A stretch of 57,037 nt of DNA, taken from an uncultured Monoglobus sp. (GTDB taxonomy: Bacteria > Bacillota > Clostridia > Monoglobales > Monoglobaceae). How positions within the stretch are numbered: the stretch's first letter is position 1; each line of letters opens with the position of its first letter. Made by a program: the position numbers and the translations under genes. Shown here piece by piece: positions 29,214-37,851 of the stretch. Where the stretch lies: the NCBI GenBank assembly GCA_947624775.1, contig CANQLT010000003.1, forward strand, positions 1-57,037. The letters are read 5' to 3'. Below the pieces are notes generated by a model. That model was not told the origin of the DNA, did no database searches, and was given only the letters and a program-made list of their open reading frames with translations.

Positions 29214-31496
29214 TTATTTTGAAATTATCTCTATCGCCTTTTCGGCGTTCAATCTCGCAAGTTTAGCCAGCTCGGCTGTGGATTTTTTCAGTTCCGCGCT
29301 TATCGAATCGCGGCTGAGCATCACTCTGTCGATTATGCGGTCAAGCTCCGCGGAGCTCAGGTTTTCCACCGCAAGCTCGTCGCTTCGGCCTATATATCCG
29401 ATGATCGCGCTGACCTTCGGGTCATAGATAAGGCCGATTATCGGGGTCGCCACCGAGGCGGCGTATATAAGCATGTGGAGCCTCATTCCGATAACAAGGC
29501 GCGAGCGCTTTGCGATACCAAGGATCTCGGCGGGGCTGAGGTTTTCGGGAGCCGCAAGACCGCAGGGACCCGAAAGCTTTGCCGCTTTTTGGGTTATTTC
29601 CGTGTCCTTGGGGCACTGCATGGGAACAAACAGAGTTTTGAGCCCGTATTTTTCATAAATATATTTTGCCGATTTCGCGATCTCGCTCTCAAAATTTTCA
29701 TTGAGAGTTTTCCACGGCCTGATTGAAACGCAGACGAAATCTTCGCCGCGGCTTATGCCGCATTTTGAAAGTATCTCGTCGGCCGCCTCGTCGGAGCAGG
29801 GGCACAGCGTAAACGCGGGATCGGCCGTGACCTGTATATTCGGGTTGTTGATGCCGATTTTTTTAAGCTCGTTAAGCGACGATTTTTCCCTGAGAGTTAT
29901 CAGATCTGCCTTGCCGAGAGCGTGGCGTATCTTCGGGTAGTTGCGGCGGTTCAGTATAGGGCCTATGCCGTTGGCGTAGAGCATGACGCGCGTTCCGAGC
30001 CTCGCCGCGGTCTCGATGATAAACAGGTAGTACGCCAGAGATTTGTCGCTGGTGATGTCCTGGATCAGACTTCCGCCGCCGCTTATCAGGAGCTTGGTTT
30101 TTTTCAAATTGTGCCTGAGTGCGGCTATATTGAACCGATGCTCCGAATTGACCCCGAACAGCGTCGAGGTTTCCTTGGGATTGTTTGAGAGAACCAGAAT
30201 TTTTATGTCGGGCCTGAGTTCCCTCAGATTGCTTATTATCGCCTTTAATATCGAGTCGTCTCCGCTGTTGTCAAATCCGTAGTAGCCCGAAATCATAACG
30301 TCATATTCATGATTTTTTTGCGGCGGCTGCGGATATTCGGCCAAGCAGTCAAAATCGCCGACCGACACGTCGTTTATGCCCTCGCTTTTTATCACGCTTA
30401 TATACATCTTCATTGCGTCGTCCGCCATTGTTTCGATTGAGTAGTATTTTTCGACCACCTCTTTGGCGTATGAGCCCAGCTCGGCTCGCTCGGCGGAGCT
30501 CATTTTCATCAGCGCGGTTATGTCGCGCAGCAGCTTTTCTTCGGTTGTGTCACCGCAGCCGCGGCAGCAGAAATTGGTGTCGATCGAAGTCTTGAGCTTA
30601 TCCTGCGAAAAGATGCCGATATAACCCTCGTTTCCCGCGATTATCGACGGCTTTTCCGCCGCCATCGCCTCAAGGGCCGCGCGGCTGACGCCGACGAAGA
30701 TCTCGCCGCTCGCCACCAGCTTGTTTATGTCGGTGCGGCTGCCGGTGTATTTTATCAGCGATTTTTTCAGGCGGTCGTTCACCGCGTCGGCCTCGCCGCG
30801 CATGGCTTTAAAGTCGTTGCCGCCGCCAACGATTAGTATTTCGAGATTTTCTATCTCTTTGTCAAGCTTTTCGGCGATCGCGATAAGCTTGTGCGCGGCC
30901 AGGCTCCGATCCTCGTCCATGCGGCTGACATACACAATGCGCCGCTTTTCGGGCTTTAGGTCGAACTCCCGCGCCACGTCCGAATAATCGGTGTTTTTCG
31001 AAAATTTCGCCGTGTCGATGCCGTTTATTGTGACACGTATATTTTGGGGCTTAATGCCGTAGTTGTCAATCAGATATTTTTTTATATCGTCGCTTACCGC
31101 CAGAGAGCGGTCTCCCCATTTGCTTATATATTTATAAGGAAATCTCAGGCTGAAAACCCAGTGCGCCGTTGTGACAAATCTGAAATTGACCGATCTTCTG
31201 ATCATGTTCAGTATAAAGCAGGGAATCCTGGCGTGGCCGTGGACCACATCAAAATTCTCCCGCTTTATCAGTTTTTTCAGAATATTGTATGAGGTCATAA
31301 CGTCGGAAGGATTTTTTCCTGACATGGGCACATAGATATGGTTGACGCCAGCCTCGCGGAGCTCGCTTTCATACGCGCCGCCGGCCGAGGCCACCCAGAC
31401 ATCAACGCCGCGCCTCTTGAGAGCCTTTGAAAGCTCGACGATATGGGTCTCGGCGCCGCCTATATCCAGCTTCATTGTCGCCATCAGAACCTTCAT
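29214..31496 (-). CDS. Glycosyltransferase family 4 fused to CsaB-type polysaccharide pyruvyl transferase
   Basis: A 760-aa protein with two enzymes. Residues 1-370 are a GT-B glycosyltransferase (MKLDIGGAETHIVELSKAL at the start; NGIDTAKF and an EA.A-like ALEAMAAEKP site). Residues 400-760 are a CsaB domain (ISGYYGFDNSGDDSILKAI, ISGGGSLIQD, LYANGIGP, IGMRLHMLIYA). CsaB adds pyruvate ketals to secondary cell-wall polymers, which SLH-domain proteins bind. The fused sugar transferase may supply the acceptor sugar. It is divergent from the DHHW protein gene. Such fusions occur in Clostridia. Confidence 0.9.
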   Translation of the reverse strand: MKVLMATMKLDIGGAETHIVELSKALKRRGVDVWVASAGGAYESELREAGVNHIYVPMSGKNPSDVMTSYNILKKLIKRENFDVVHGHARIPCFILNMIRRSVNFRFVTTAHWVFSLRFPYKYISKWGDRSLAVSDDIKKYLIDNYGIKPQNIRVTINGIDTAKFSKNTDYSDVAREFDLKPEKRRIVYVSRMDEDRSLAAHKLIAIAEKLDKEIENLEILIVGGGNDFKAMRGEADAVNDRLKKSLIKYTGSRTDINKLVASGEIFVGVSRAALEAMAAEKPSIIAGNEGYIGIFSQDKLKTSIDTNFCCRGCGDTTEEKLLRDITALMKMSSAERAELGSYAKEVVEKYYSIETMADDAMKMYISVIKSEGINDVSVGDFDCLAEYPQPPQKNHEYDVMISGYYGFDNSGDDSILKAIISNLRELRPDIKILVLSNNPKETSTLFGVNSEHRFNIAALRHNLKKTKLLISGGGSLIQDITSDKSLAYYLFIIETAARLGTRVMLYANGIGPILNRRNYPKIRHALGKADLITLREKSSLNELKKIGINNPNIQVTADPAFTLCPCSDEAADEILSKCGISRGEDFVCVSIRPWKTLNENFESEIAKSAKYIYEKYGLKTLFVPMQCPKDTEITQKAAKLSGPCGLAAPENLSPAEILGIAKRSRLVIGMRLHMLIYAASVATPIIGLIYDPKVSAIIGYIGRSDELAVENLSSAELDRIIDRVMLSRDSISAELKKSTAELAKLARLNAEKAIEIISK

Positions 31497-31536
31497 GTGA
31501 AATACCTTTTCCTTTCTTTTTCAAACAATTAATATA

Positions 31537-31565
31537 ATTTTAAATCAGTTTTTGTAAAATTGCAA
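31537..31565 (-). promoter_or_regulatory. Promoter of the CsaB-fusion gene
   Basis: Minus strand: TTGCAA (31565-31560), 17-bp spacer, TAAAAT (31542-31537). Confidence 0.55.
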
Positions 31566-31605
31566 TACCTATGTGAATTTTTTTGTAAAAAATCAGACTT
31601 AATTA

Positions 31606-31634
31606 TTGCAAATATAAAATTAATATGTTATAAT
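31606..31634 (+). promoter_or_regulatory. Promoter of the DHHW-protein gene
   Basis: TTGCAA (31606-31611), 17-bp spacer, TATAAT (31629-31634). The leader is about 90 nt. It is back-to-back with the CsaB-fusion promoter. Confidence 0.72.
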
Positions 31635-31695
31635 ATTTCCGTTTGTTAATAAAGACGACATTTGTCAGAAAAGAAATTCAAGAGCCGGTAATTTT

Positions 31696-31734
31696 ATGAA
31701 AGTTAAAAACAGCTTTAAGAGGGTGAATGAATGA
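31696..31734 (+). other. 12-codon upstream ORF overlapping the DHHW start
   Basis: ATG 31696 opens MKVKNSFKRVNE and stops at TGA 31732-31734, sharing ATGA with the main start at 31731. Translational coupling is possible. Its own ribosome site is weak, so it may be incidental. Confidence 0.3.
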
Positions 31735-33284
31735 TAAGAAAAAAATTGAAAACACTTTGCGCGGCGGCAGTTCTGAGTATTTGTATCACGGCGTGCGTCT
31801 CGGCTTTCGCCGATGATACGGTGTCGGTCCGCCTTGACGGAGGCAAGATCGACTTCGATACCGCTCCGCAGCTTGTGAACGACCGCACGTTTGTGCCGAT
31901 GAGAACCATATTCGAGGCATACGGCGCCGTGATATATTGGGACGATAGTGAAAAATCGGTCACGTCTAAGTATAACGACGTGGAGATATATTTAAAGATC
32001 GGCGATGAGGAAATGCTGGTAAACGGCGAGAGCGTGCGGCTTGACGCGGCGCCGTTTATCGCGGACGACAGAACGCTTGTGCCTGTTCGTGCAATATCCG
32101 AGGCGTTCGGAAGTCGCGTCGAGTGGGACGAGGACGAGAGAGTTGTTTCGATCATTTCGCCCGTTGAGGAAAACGGAGTGCTGAACGACGTTATAATCAA
32201 TAATGAATACAGATACACAGGCTATGACGGAGAGTATAACGGAGTTGCGATTTTCGATAACTACGGCACCGACTTTTTCGGGATGGAGCTTCTGGCGATA
32301 ACGCCGTGGCGCGGCGAACAGTACGCGGAGATAGTTAACGGAATGGCCGAGGATCTGCCCGATGTGCGGGTGTTCTGCGGAGTGCCTCCCACGGCTGCGG
32401 AATTTTATGCCACCGATACATACAAGACGAATTACAAGTCGGCGATAGCTCATATATACAACAACCTGAGTGACAGAGTCACGCCCCTGAATCTTGAGGG
32501 CGCGATGAATATCAATTTGGGAAACTATCTGTATTTCAGGACCGACCACCACTGGACCCACTTCGGCGCCTACTGCGCTTATCTTGAGTTCTGCGACAAG
32601 TCCGGAGCGCCGTTTCCGAATCTTGACGACTTTGATGTCACGGTCAAGGATGAGTATTTGGGTTCCTGGAGCAAGGCCACCGAGGGCACGCGCGGACACA
32701 ATCTGCTCGGCCTGAAACCCGATAGGATGATACTGTATGAACCTATTGTGAATTATTCGGGCATGTCGTATCATGATATGGCGTTTGAAAAGCCGATCAA
32801 AGACATGGTTCTGCTGAATGAGAATTATAACGACTACAACGTGTTTTTAGAGGGCGATTATCCGCTAGAACATTTTCATACTGACGCGGACAACGGAAAG
32901 TCGATATGCGTTATCAAGGAGTCTTATGGAAACGCGTTCTCAACGTGGCTGGTGAACAGCTATGAGGATATATATGTTGTCGACTACCGCCAGTTTAACG
33001 GTCACGGCGAAACGGACGACATGTTCACCGTAAAGGATTTTTACGCCCTGCATCCGTTTGACGACCTGCTGGTACTCAGTTATCCATACACGATCCTGGC
33101 CGATGATCTGCGTCAGATGCTGGGCGAGATGTGGAGAGAGGGATATAAAAATCCCGAGCGGGTAACCGATTACGTTCCCGATGAGTTGTACGGCGGAGAG
33201 AGCGAAGCCGAATCCGAGAGTGAAGCCGAGGATGAGCCTTTGCCCACATTGGTTCCCGAGCCTCAGTCGGAACTGATATTTTAA
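31731..33284 (+). CDS. Secreted DHHW-family protein with copper-amine-oxidase-like N-terminal domain
   Basis: A 517-aa exported protein. Signal peptide (about residues 1-26). A stalk domain of the copper amine oxidase N-terminal type (about 30-140) with two copies of a NDRTFVPMRTIFEAYG-like motif. Then an SGNH-hydrolase-like DHHW domain (about 145-480) with FRTDHHWTHFGAYCA and the late ESYGNAF. Last is an acidic Ser/Glu tail. DHHW/AlgJ-like proteins usually work with an MBOAT O-acyltransferase; none is present here. A role in cell-surface glycan modification is inferred from the neighbouring CsaB and mannosyltransferase genes. Confidence 0.87.
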   Translation: MIRKKLKTLCAAAVLSICITACVSAFADDTVSVRLDGGKIDFDTAPQLVNDRTFVPMRTIFEAYGAVIYWDDSEKSVTSKYNDVEIYLKIGDEEMLVNGESVRLDAAPFIADDRTLVPVRAISEAFGSRVEWDEDERVVSIISPVEENGVLNDVIINNEYRYTGYDGEYNGVAIFDNYGTDFFGMELLAITPWRGEQYAEIVNGMAEDLPDVRVFCGVPPTAAEFYATDTYKTNYKSAIAHIYNNLSDRVTPLNLEGAMNINLGNYLYFRTDHHWTHFGAYCAYLEFCDKSGAPFPNLDDFDVTVKDEYLGSWSKATEGTRGHNLLGLKPDRMILYEPIVNYSGMSYHDMAFEKPIKDMVLLNENYNDYNVFLEGDYPLEHFHTDADNGKSICVIKESYGNAFSTWLVNSYEDIYVVDYRQFNGHGETDDMFTVKDFYALHPFDDLLVLSYPYTILADDLRQMLGEMWREGYKNPERVTDYVPDELYGGESEAESESEAEDEPLPTLVPEPQSELIF

Positions 33285-33360
33285 AGACATACATAAAATT
33301 TTAAATCGCCGCGCGTTGGCGCGGAGCCTATAATTATTTCAGTAAAAGGAGTAGAGTACA

Positions 33361-36300
33361 TTGTATTTGGCGTATTTGATAGCGGTATTATTTATCTTGC
33401 TTTTTGCCGTTATGCAGAAATTTGTTAACCCGAGCCGGCTTGCTCCGGTGCTTTCGGAGCCCGAACCCGAGCCCGAACGCAAGGGCGGAAAAAAGAAAAA
33501 GGGGAAAAAAGCGGCAAATAACGCGGAAGCGGCCCGCAAGGTCCCCAAATTTTCACTAAAGAAAAACGAGATCCCTACGCGCGTTTTTGTGATAGCGGCG
33601 CTTATTGCCCTTGCGGTCAGAATGTTTATGGGATACTTTTTGAAGGGCTACGACACCGATATGTCATGTTGGATCGCGTGGGGAAGCAAGCTTATTTCAG
33701 AGGGCCCCGGTCATTTCTATGCGCCCGACTATTTCTGCGATTATCCACCGGGATATATAACGATACTTGGATTTTTTGCGTGGATAAATCAGACATTCGG
33801 CCTTTCCGACAAAGCGACGCAGCTCTGTTTCAAGATGCCCGGAATACTGGCCGACCTCGGTTTGATGATAGCTGTTTTCAAAATCGGTTCAAAGGAGCTC
33901 GGCAAAAAGCAGGCCCTTATACTCGGCATACTTTTGATGCTCAATCCTTTGCTTCTTGTCAATTCTTCGGCGTGGGGACAGATCGAGTCGCTTTTGTCTC
34001 TGTTCCTCGTGCTCTCGATGTACAATCTTTATAAAAAGAATTGGTACCTGTCGGGCATACTGTATGTTCTGGCGGTTCTGATAAAGCCTCAGGCACTGAT
34101 GGTGGGCCCCGTTTTCCTGTTCGTGTTTGTCGCAAGCCGCGACTGGAAGATGATACTCAAGATGATAGGCATAGGAATTGTTCTCGCGTTTTTGTTCATC
34201 GTACCGTTCAACTACGACGCGTGGGCTTCGGGCGCGGGTTTTGGCGCCGCATTTAATCCTGTGTGGCTGATCAAAAAATACGGAAGCACTTTGGCTTCGT
34301 ATCCGTATTTCACGATCAACGCGTTTAATATTTACTCGCTGTTTAAGCTCAATTGGGTATCTCTCGAGATGGGAGGAACAGCGCAGACGCTGCTCAATAT
34401 CCTAAATTATCTGATGATAATTATAGCGGTCGGCGGCGCTTTGGTGCTGTATATAAAGATAAAGAGCGAAAGCGGAAAGATATTCATTCCCTCGTTCTTT
34501 ATAATCGCCTTCCTTTTCACGTTCGGCCTTAAAATGCACGAGCGCTATCTGATAACTCCGATCATCTTCCTGATATTCGAGTATATGCTGTCAAAGAACA
34601 AGCGGACGCTTTGGGTTTTCGCGGCGCTCAGCTCGGTCAATTTTATAAACGTGTTCTGCATTTTGCGCTATAAGCTTATGTTTAACACGACCGGTCCGCA
34701 CTATTCGGCGCTGTCTGTGGCGTCGCTGCTTGAGGTTGTGACCTTTATTGTGTCGATGTTTATCTTTTTGCAGGACTATATTTTAAATCCGGTCGAAGGA
34801 TCGGACAGCAAGGATAGCCCTCTTGACAGATTAAGCTCGAAGATAAAGACGGCGTATCTCAGCGTTGTATCAAAGATATACACAAAGACAAGCGGACTTT
34901 TGCGCATTGACTCCAAAACTCCGCAAAAAACCGAAAAGATCGTCAGAGCCGATTTGATAATAATGGCTGTTATCGTGGTGATTTACAGCGTTGTGGCTTA
35001 TATAAACCTTGGCGGTTTCAATAATCCTCAGACGTTTTATAAGCCGTCGGCGGCAAACGAACAGGTTACCATAGATTTCGGCTCGACCCAGACTTTAGAT
35101 ACAGTCACATATTACGACGGCATAGGCGATGTGTCCAACGACCCGGGCTTAAAGCTTTCGGCCTCGACCGACGGTAAAAACTGGACCGACATAAACGTGA
35201 CGACCAAACTTCTTTCGGTATTTAAATGGGAGGTCGCAAAGCTCTCGACTCCCACTCAGGCAAGATATATCCGCGGAGTTGCGGAATCGGCGGACTACCG
35301 TTTGTTTGAGGTGGCTTTCTGGACCCCCGACGGCACAATGATCGACGTGCAGAACGTCACGGGTCCCGGCGACTGCGCCAATATAGCGGACGAGCCCGAC
35401 ACCGCGCAGTACAGATCATCGTTTAAAAACAGCACATACTTTGACGAGATCTATCATCCGCGCACCGCTTATGAGCATTTGCACATGATGCCTTATTACG
35501 AGACGACGCACCCGCCTCTCGGCAAGCTTATTATGTCGATCGGAATCGCGATATTCGGCATGTGCCCCTTCGGCTGGAGATGTATGGGAACGCTGTTCGG
35601 CATTATCATGCTGCCTCTGATGTATATACTGCTCAAAAAGCTGTTTGAGCGCACCAGATATTCGGTGCTGGGCACATTGATCTTCGCCTTTGACTTTATG
35701 CACTTCTCGCTGACCCGCATGGGAACTATCGACTCGTACCCTGTGACGTTTATAATCGCCATGTATCTGTTTATGTTCCTGTTCGGCAAAAGGGTTTTAG
35801 ACTACGCCAAAAACTCGCCCGAAAAGCTGAGAAACACAAAGACCTATCTGCGTCTTTTGGGTATTTTGGGTCTTTCGGGACTTATGTTCGGATTCGGTGC
35901 CGCGTCAAAGTGGATCGGTATTTACGCCGGCGCAGGCCTGGCGGTTGAACTGTTGTTGATATTTATTGGAACGTATATGGCGCTGTCCAAAAAGAAAAAG
36001 AACCTTTTCTGGGGATTTTTGATAAAAACATGCCTGGCGTGTCTGGTGCTGTTCGTGGCGATCCCGGGCGCGATCTACGTGCTCTCGTATCTGCCTATCT
36101 CGATGGTGGACGGTTATCCCGACGTATGGCACACGATGCTTAATAACCAGACCTATATGTTCAATTATCATAAGAACCTTGACGCGACACATCCGTACTC
36201 GTCAAAATGGTACCAGTGGGCAATCGACTACAGACCGCTGTGGGCTTATTCGGCTCCGGCCGAGACTGTCGGAAACGAGAATATAGGCTGTATTTCCATA

Positions 36301-36690
36301 TTCGGAAATCCGCTCATATTCTGGTCGAGCATCGCGGCGTTTGTATACACCTCGGTTGTGGGAATCATCAAGAGGGACAAAAAAGTCCTGTTCCTGGTTG
36401 TGGCTCTCGCGGCTCAGTTCCTGCCTTGGGTGATGGTAACAAGATGTGTGTTTATCTATCACTTCTTCGCCAGCACGCCGTTCCTTATCATCATGATAGT
36501 GTACACGCTGCGCGACCTTGAGGAGCGATTCGACTGGTTCAAGCATGTTTCAAACGCCTATGTCGCCCTGTGCGGAGTGCTGTTTGTGCTGTTCTATCCG
36601 GTGCTGTCGGGCATGACTATAACAAAGAACTATTCGAATATCTGGCTCAGATGGCTCAACAGCTGGGTGTTCCATAACAGAGGAAACTAA
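33361..36690 (+). CDS. Large polytopic glycosyltransferase: two GT-C modules with an F5/8-type domain between
   Basis: 1109 aa starting at TTG 33361 (AAAGGAG 9 nt upstream). A basic, Lys-rich N-terminal linker follows the first helix. Then comes a GT-C type membrane module (about 65-480), with acidic FLKGYDTDMSCW in its first loop. A hydrophilic segment leads to a discoidin/F5-8-like beta domain (about 555-670, TIDFGSTQTLDTVTYYDG, SASTDGKNWTDI). The C-terminal module (about 690-1109) resembles dolichyl-phosphate-mannose protein mannosyltransferases: EIYHPRTAYEHL, ETTHPPLGKLIMSIGI, FDFMHFSLTRMGTID. Lipid-linked sugar transfer to protein or wall polymer on the outer face is expected. Confidence 0.86.
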   Translation: MYLAYLIAVLFILLFAVMQKFVNPSRLAPVLSEPEPEPERKGGKKKKGKKAANNAEAARKVPKFSLKKNEIPTRVFVIAALIALAVRMFMGYFLKGYDTDMSCWIAWGSKLISEGPGHFYAPDYFCDYPPGYITILGFFAWINQTFGLSDKATQLCFKMPGILADLGLMIAVFKIGSKELGKKQALILGILLMLNPLLLVNSSAWGQIESLLSLFLVLSMYNLYKKNWYLSGILYVLAVLIKPQALMVGPVFLFVFVASRDWKMILKMIGIGIVLAFLFIVPFNYDAWASGAGFGAAFNPVWLIKKYGSTLASYPYFTINAFNIYSLFKLNWVSLEMGGTAQTLLNILNYLMIIIAVGGALVLYIKIKSESGKIFIPSFFIIAFLFTFGLKMHERYLITPIIFLIFEYMLSKNKRTLWVFAALSSVNFINVFCILRYKLMFNTTGPHYSALSVASLLEVVTFIVSMFIFLQDYILNPVEGSDSKDSPLDRLSSKIKTAYLSVVSKIYTKTSGLLRIDSKTPQKTEKIVRADLIIMAVIVVIYSVVAYINLGGFNNPQTFYKPSAANEQVTIDFGSTQTLDTVTYYDGIGDVSNDPGLKLSASTDGKNWTDINVTTKLLSVFKWEVAKLSTPTQARYIRGVAESADYRLFEVAFWTPDGTMIDVQNVTGPGDCANIADEPDTAQYRSSFKNSTYFDEIYHPRTAYEHLHMMPYYETTHPPLGKLIMSIGIAIFGMCPFGWRCMGTLFGIIMLPLMYILLKKLFERTRYSVLGTLIFAFDFMHFSLTRMGTIDSYPVTFIIAMYLFMFLFGKRVLDYAKNSPEKLRNTKTYLRLLGILGLSGLMFGFGAASKWIGIYAGAGLAVELLLIFIGTYMALSKKKKNLFWGFLIKTCLACLVLFVAIPGAIYVLSYLPISMVDGYPDVWHTMLNNQTYMFNYHKNLDATHPYSSKWYQWAIDYRPLWAYSAPAETVGNENIGCISIFGNPLIFWSSIAAFVYTSVVGIIKRDKKVLFLVVALAAQFLPWVMVTRCVFIYHFFASTPFLIIMIVYTLRDLEERFDWFKHVSNAYVALCGVLFVLFYPVLSGMTITKNYSNIWLRWLNSWVFHNRGN

Positions 36691-36705
36691 AGGCGGGGAT
36701 AAACT

Positions 36706-37548
36706 ATGAGAGAAATTGACGCGAAAATTATTACGGACACAGTGGCGCAAATGTGTATCGACGCCAACTGCAATTTAAACGCCGACATCAAATCGGCGCT
36801 TGAGCGCGGCTTTGACGCCGAGACAAACTCCGCCGCGAAGGATGTGCTTGAAAACATACTCAAAAACGCGGACATCGCGGCGGAAGAGGAGCTGCCGATC
36901 TGTCAGGACACCGGCATGGCAATATTCTTTATAAAAATCGGGCAGGATGCCCATATCACCGGCGGCCTGTTGAGTGACGCCGTGAACGAGGGCGTGCGCC
37001 GCGGCTACGAGAGCGGTTATTTGCGCAAGTCGGTAGTTGCCGACCCGATAAGGCGCGGCAATACAGGCGACAACACGCCTGCGGTGATCCACACCGAGAT
37101 TGTCGCGGGCGACAGCATAGAAATAACTATTGCTCCCAAGGGCTTTGGCAGCGAAAACATGAGCGCGGTAAAAATGCTCAAGCCCTCCGAGGGTCTGAGC
37201 GGCGTGATAGATTTTGTGGTCGATACCGTAAGGAACGCGGGGAGCAACCCGTGTCCGCCCATAGTGGTCGGCGTTGGAATAGGCGGCTCGTTTGAAAAGG
37301 CGGCGCTGATGGCGAAACATGCGCTGCTTCGGAGCGTTGACTCAAATCATCCCGACCCGTACTACGCGGAGCTCGAAAAAACTTTGCTCAAAAAGATAAA
37401 CGAGACGGGTATCGGCCCTCAGGGCTACGGCGGAGCGACGACCGCTCTGGGCGTCAATGTTGAGACCTTCCCCACCCATATAGCCGGAATGCCCTGCGCG
37501 GTCAACATAAGCTGCCACGTGACGCGGCACCTGACAAAAATAATTTGA
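36706..37548 (+). CDS. Class I fumarate hydratase (or tartrate dehydratase), alpha subunit
   Basis: A 280-aa subunit of an oxygen-sensitive [4Fe-4S] hydratase. Cluster Cys residues are seen in LPICQDTGMAIFF, GSNPCPPI and MPCAVNISCH. The start is at ATG after GGCGGGG. In two-subunit enzymes the beta-subunit gene normally follows directly. Here the aro leader follows instead and no beta subunit exists in the window. It lies 15 bp after the mannosyltransferase gene and is probably read from the same transcript. Fumarate versus tartrate cannot be told apart. Confidence 0.9.
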   Translation: MREIDAKIITDTVAQMCIDANCNLNADIKSALERGFDAETNSAAKDVLENILKNADIAAEEELPICQDTGMAIFFIKIGQDAHITGGLLSDAVNEGVRRGYESGYLRKSVVADPIRRGNTGDNTPAVIHTEIVAGDSIEITIAPKGFGSENMSAVKMLKPSEGLSGVIDFVVDTVRNAGSNPCPPIVVGVGIGGSFEKAALMAKHALLRSVDSNHPDPYYAELEKTLLKKINETGIGPQGYGGATTALGVNVETFPTHIAGMPCAVNISCHVTRHLTKII

Positions 37549-37566
37549 TAATTTTTCAAAAAACAC

Positions 37567-37595
37567 TTGCAATTTGCTCGGATATGTTATATAAT
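37567..37595 (+). promoter_or_regulatory. Promoter of the aromatic amino acid operon
   Basis: TTGCAA (37567-37572), 17-bp spacer, TATAAT (37590-37595). It begins 18 bp past the fumarase stop. Predicted transcription start near 37602, 33 nt before the leader peptide. Confidence 0.8.
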
Positions 37596-37634
37596 ATCAG
37601 GCAGTGTTTTAAATTAATGCACAAGGAGTTAAAA

Positions 37635-37760
37635 ATGAGTAATCTGCCGCAGGGAAAACTTGATAACACAGCAGAATATTTCTACTTTAGCCACAGCTTT
37701 TACTTTAGCTTTGGCTATTTTCCGTGCCGCAATTCAGGTAAAGCCCGTTTATGCTCCTAA
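37635..37760 (+). CDS. Phe/Tyr-rich leader peptide of the aro operon
   Basis: A 41-codon ORF with AAGGAG six bases before ATG. Residues 15-29 contain six Phe and four Tyr in fifteen positions, for example EYFYFSHSFYFSFGYF, and there is no Trp. The stop (37758-37760) lies inside the leader hairpins. It is placed between the operon promoter and the first gene, whose pathway makes Phe and Tyr. That combination is the signature of a ribosome-stalling attenuation peptide (as PheL in enteric bacteria). The function is the act of translation, not the product. Confidence 0.85.
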   Translation: MSNLPQGKLDNTAEYFYFSHSFYFSFGYFPCRNSGKARLCS

Positions 37761-37824
37761 TCTAAAAGCATAAAACTTTGAAAATTATTCAAGGATGGGC
37801 TTTGCGCTCGTCCTTTTTATTTTT
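37738..37824 (+). promoter_or_regulatory. Transcription attenuator (antiterminator, pause and terminator hairpins)
   Basis: The terminator is GGATGGGC (37793-37800) with GCTCGTCC (37806-37813) followed by T-rich DNA to 37824. The antiterminator is GTAAAGCCC (37738-37746) pairing with GGGCTTTGC (37797-37805), which uses the terminator's left arm and loop. A third hairpin TTTATGCT (37748-37755) with AGCATAAA (37767-37774) can form in between. A ribosome stalled on Phe/Tyr codons leaves 37738-37746 free, so the operon is read. A ribosome reaching the stop covers it, so the terminator forms. Confidence 0.83.
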
Positions 37825-37851
37825 ACAAACACATATTCAGGAGGAAATAAA

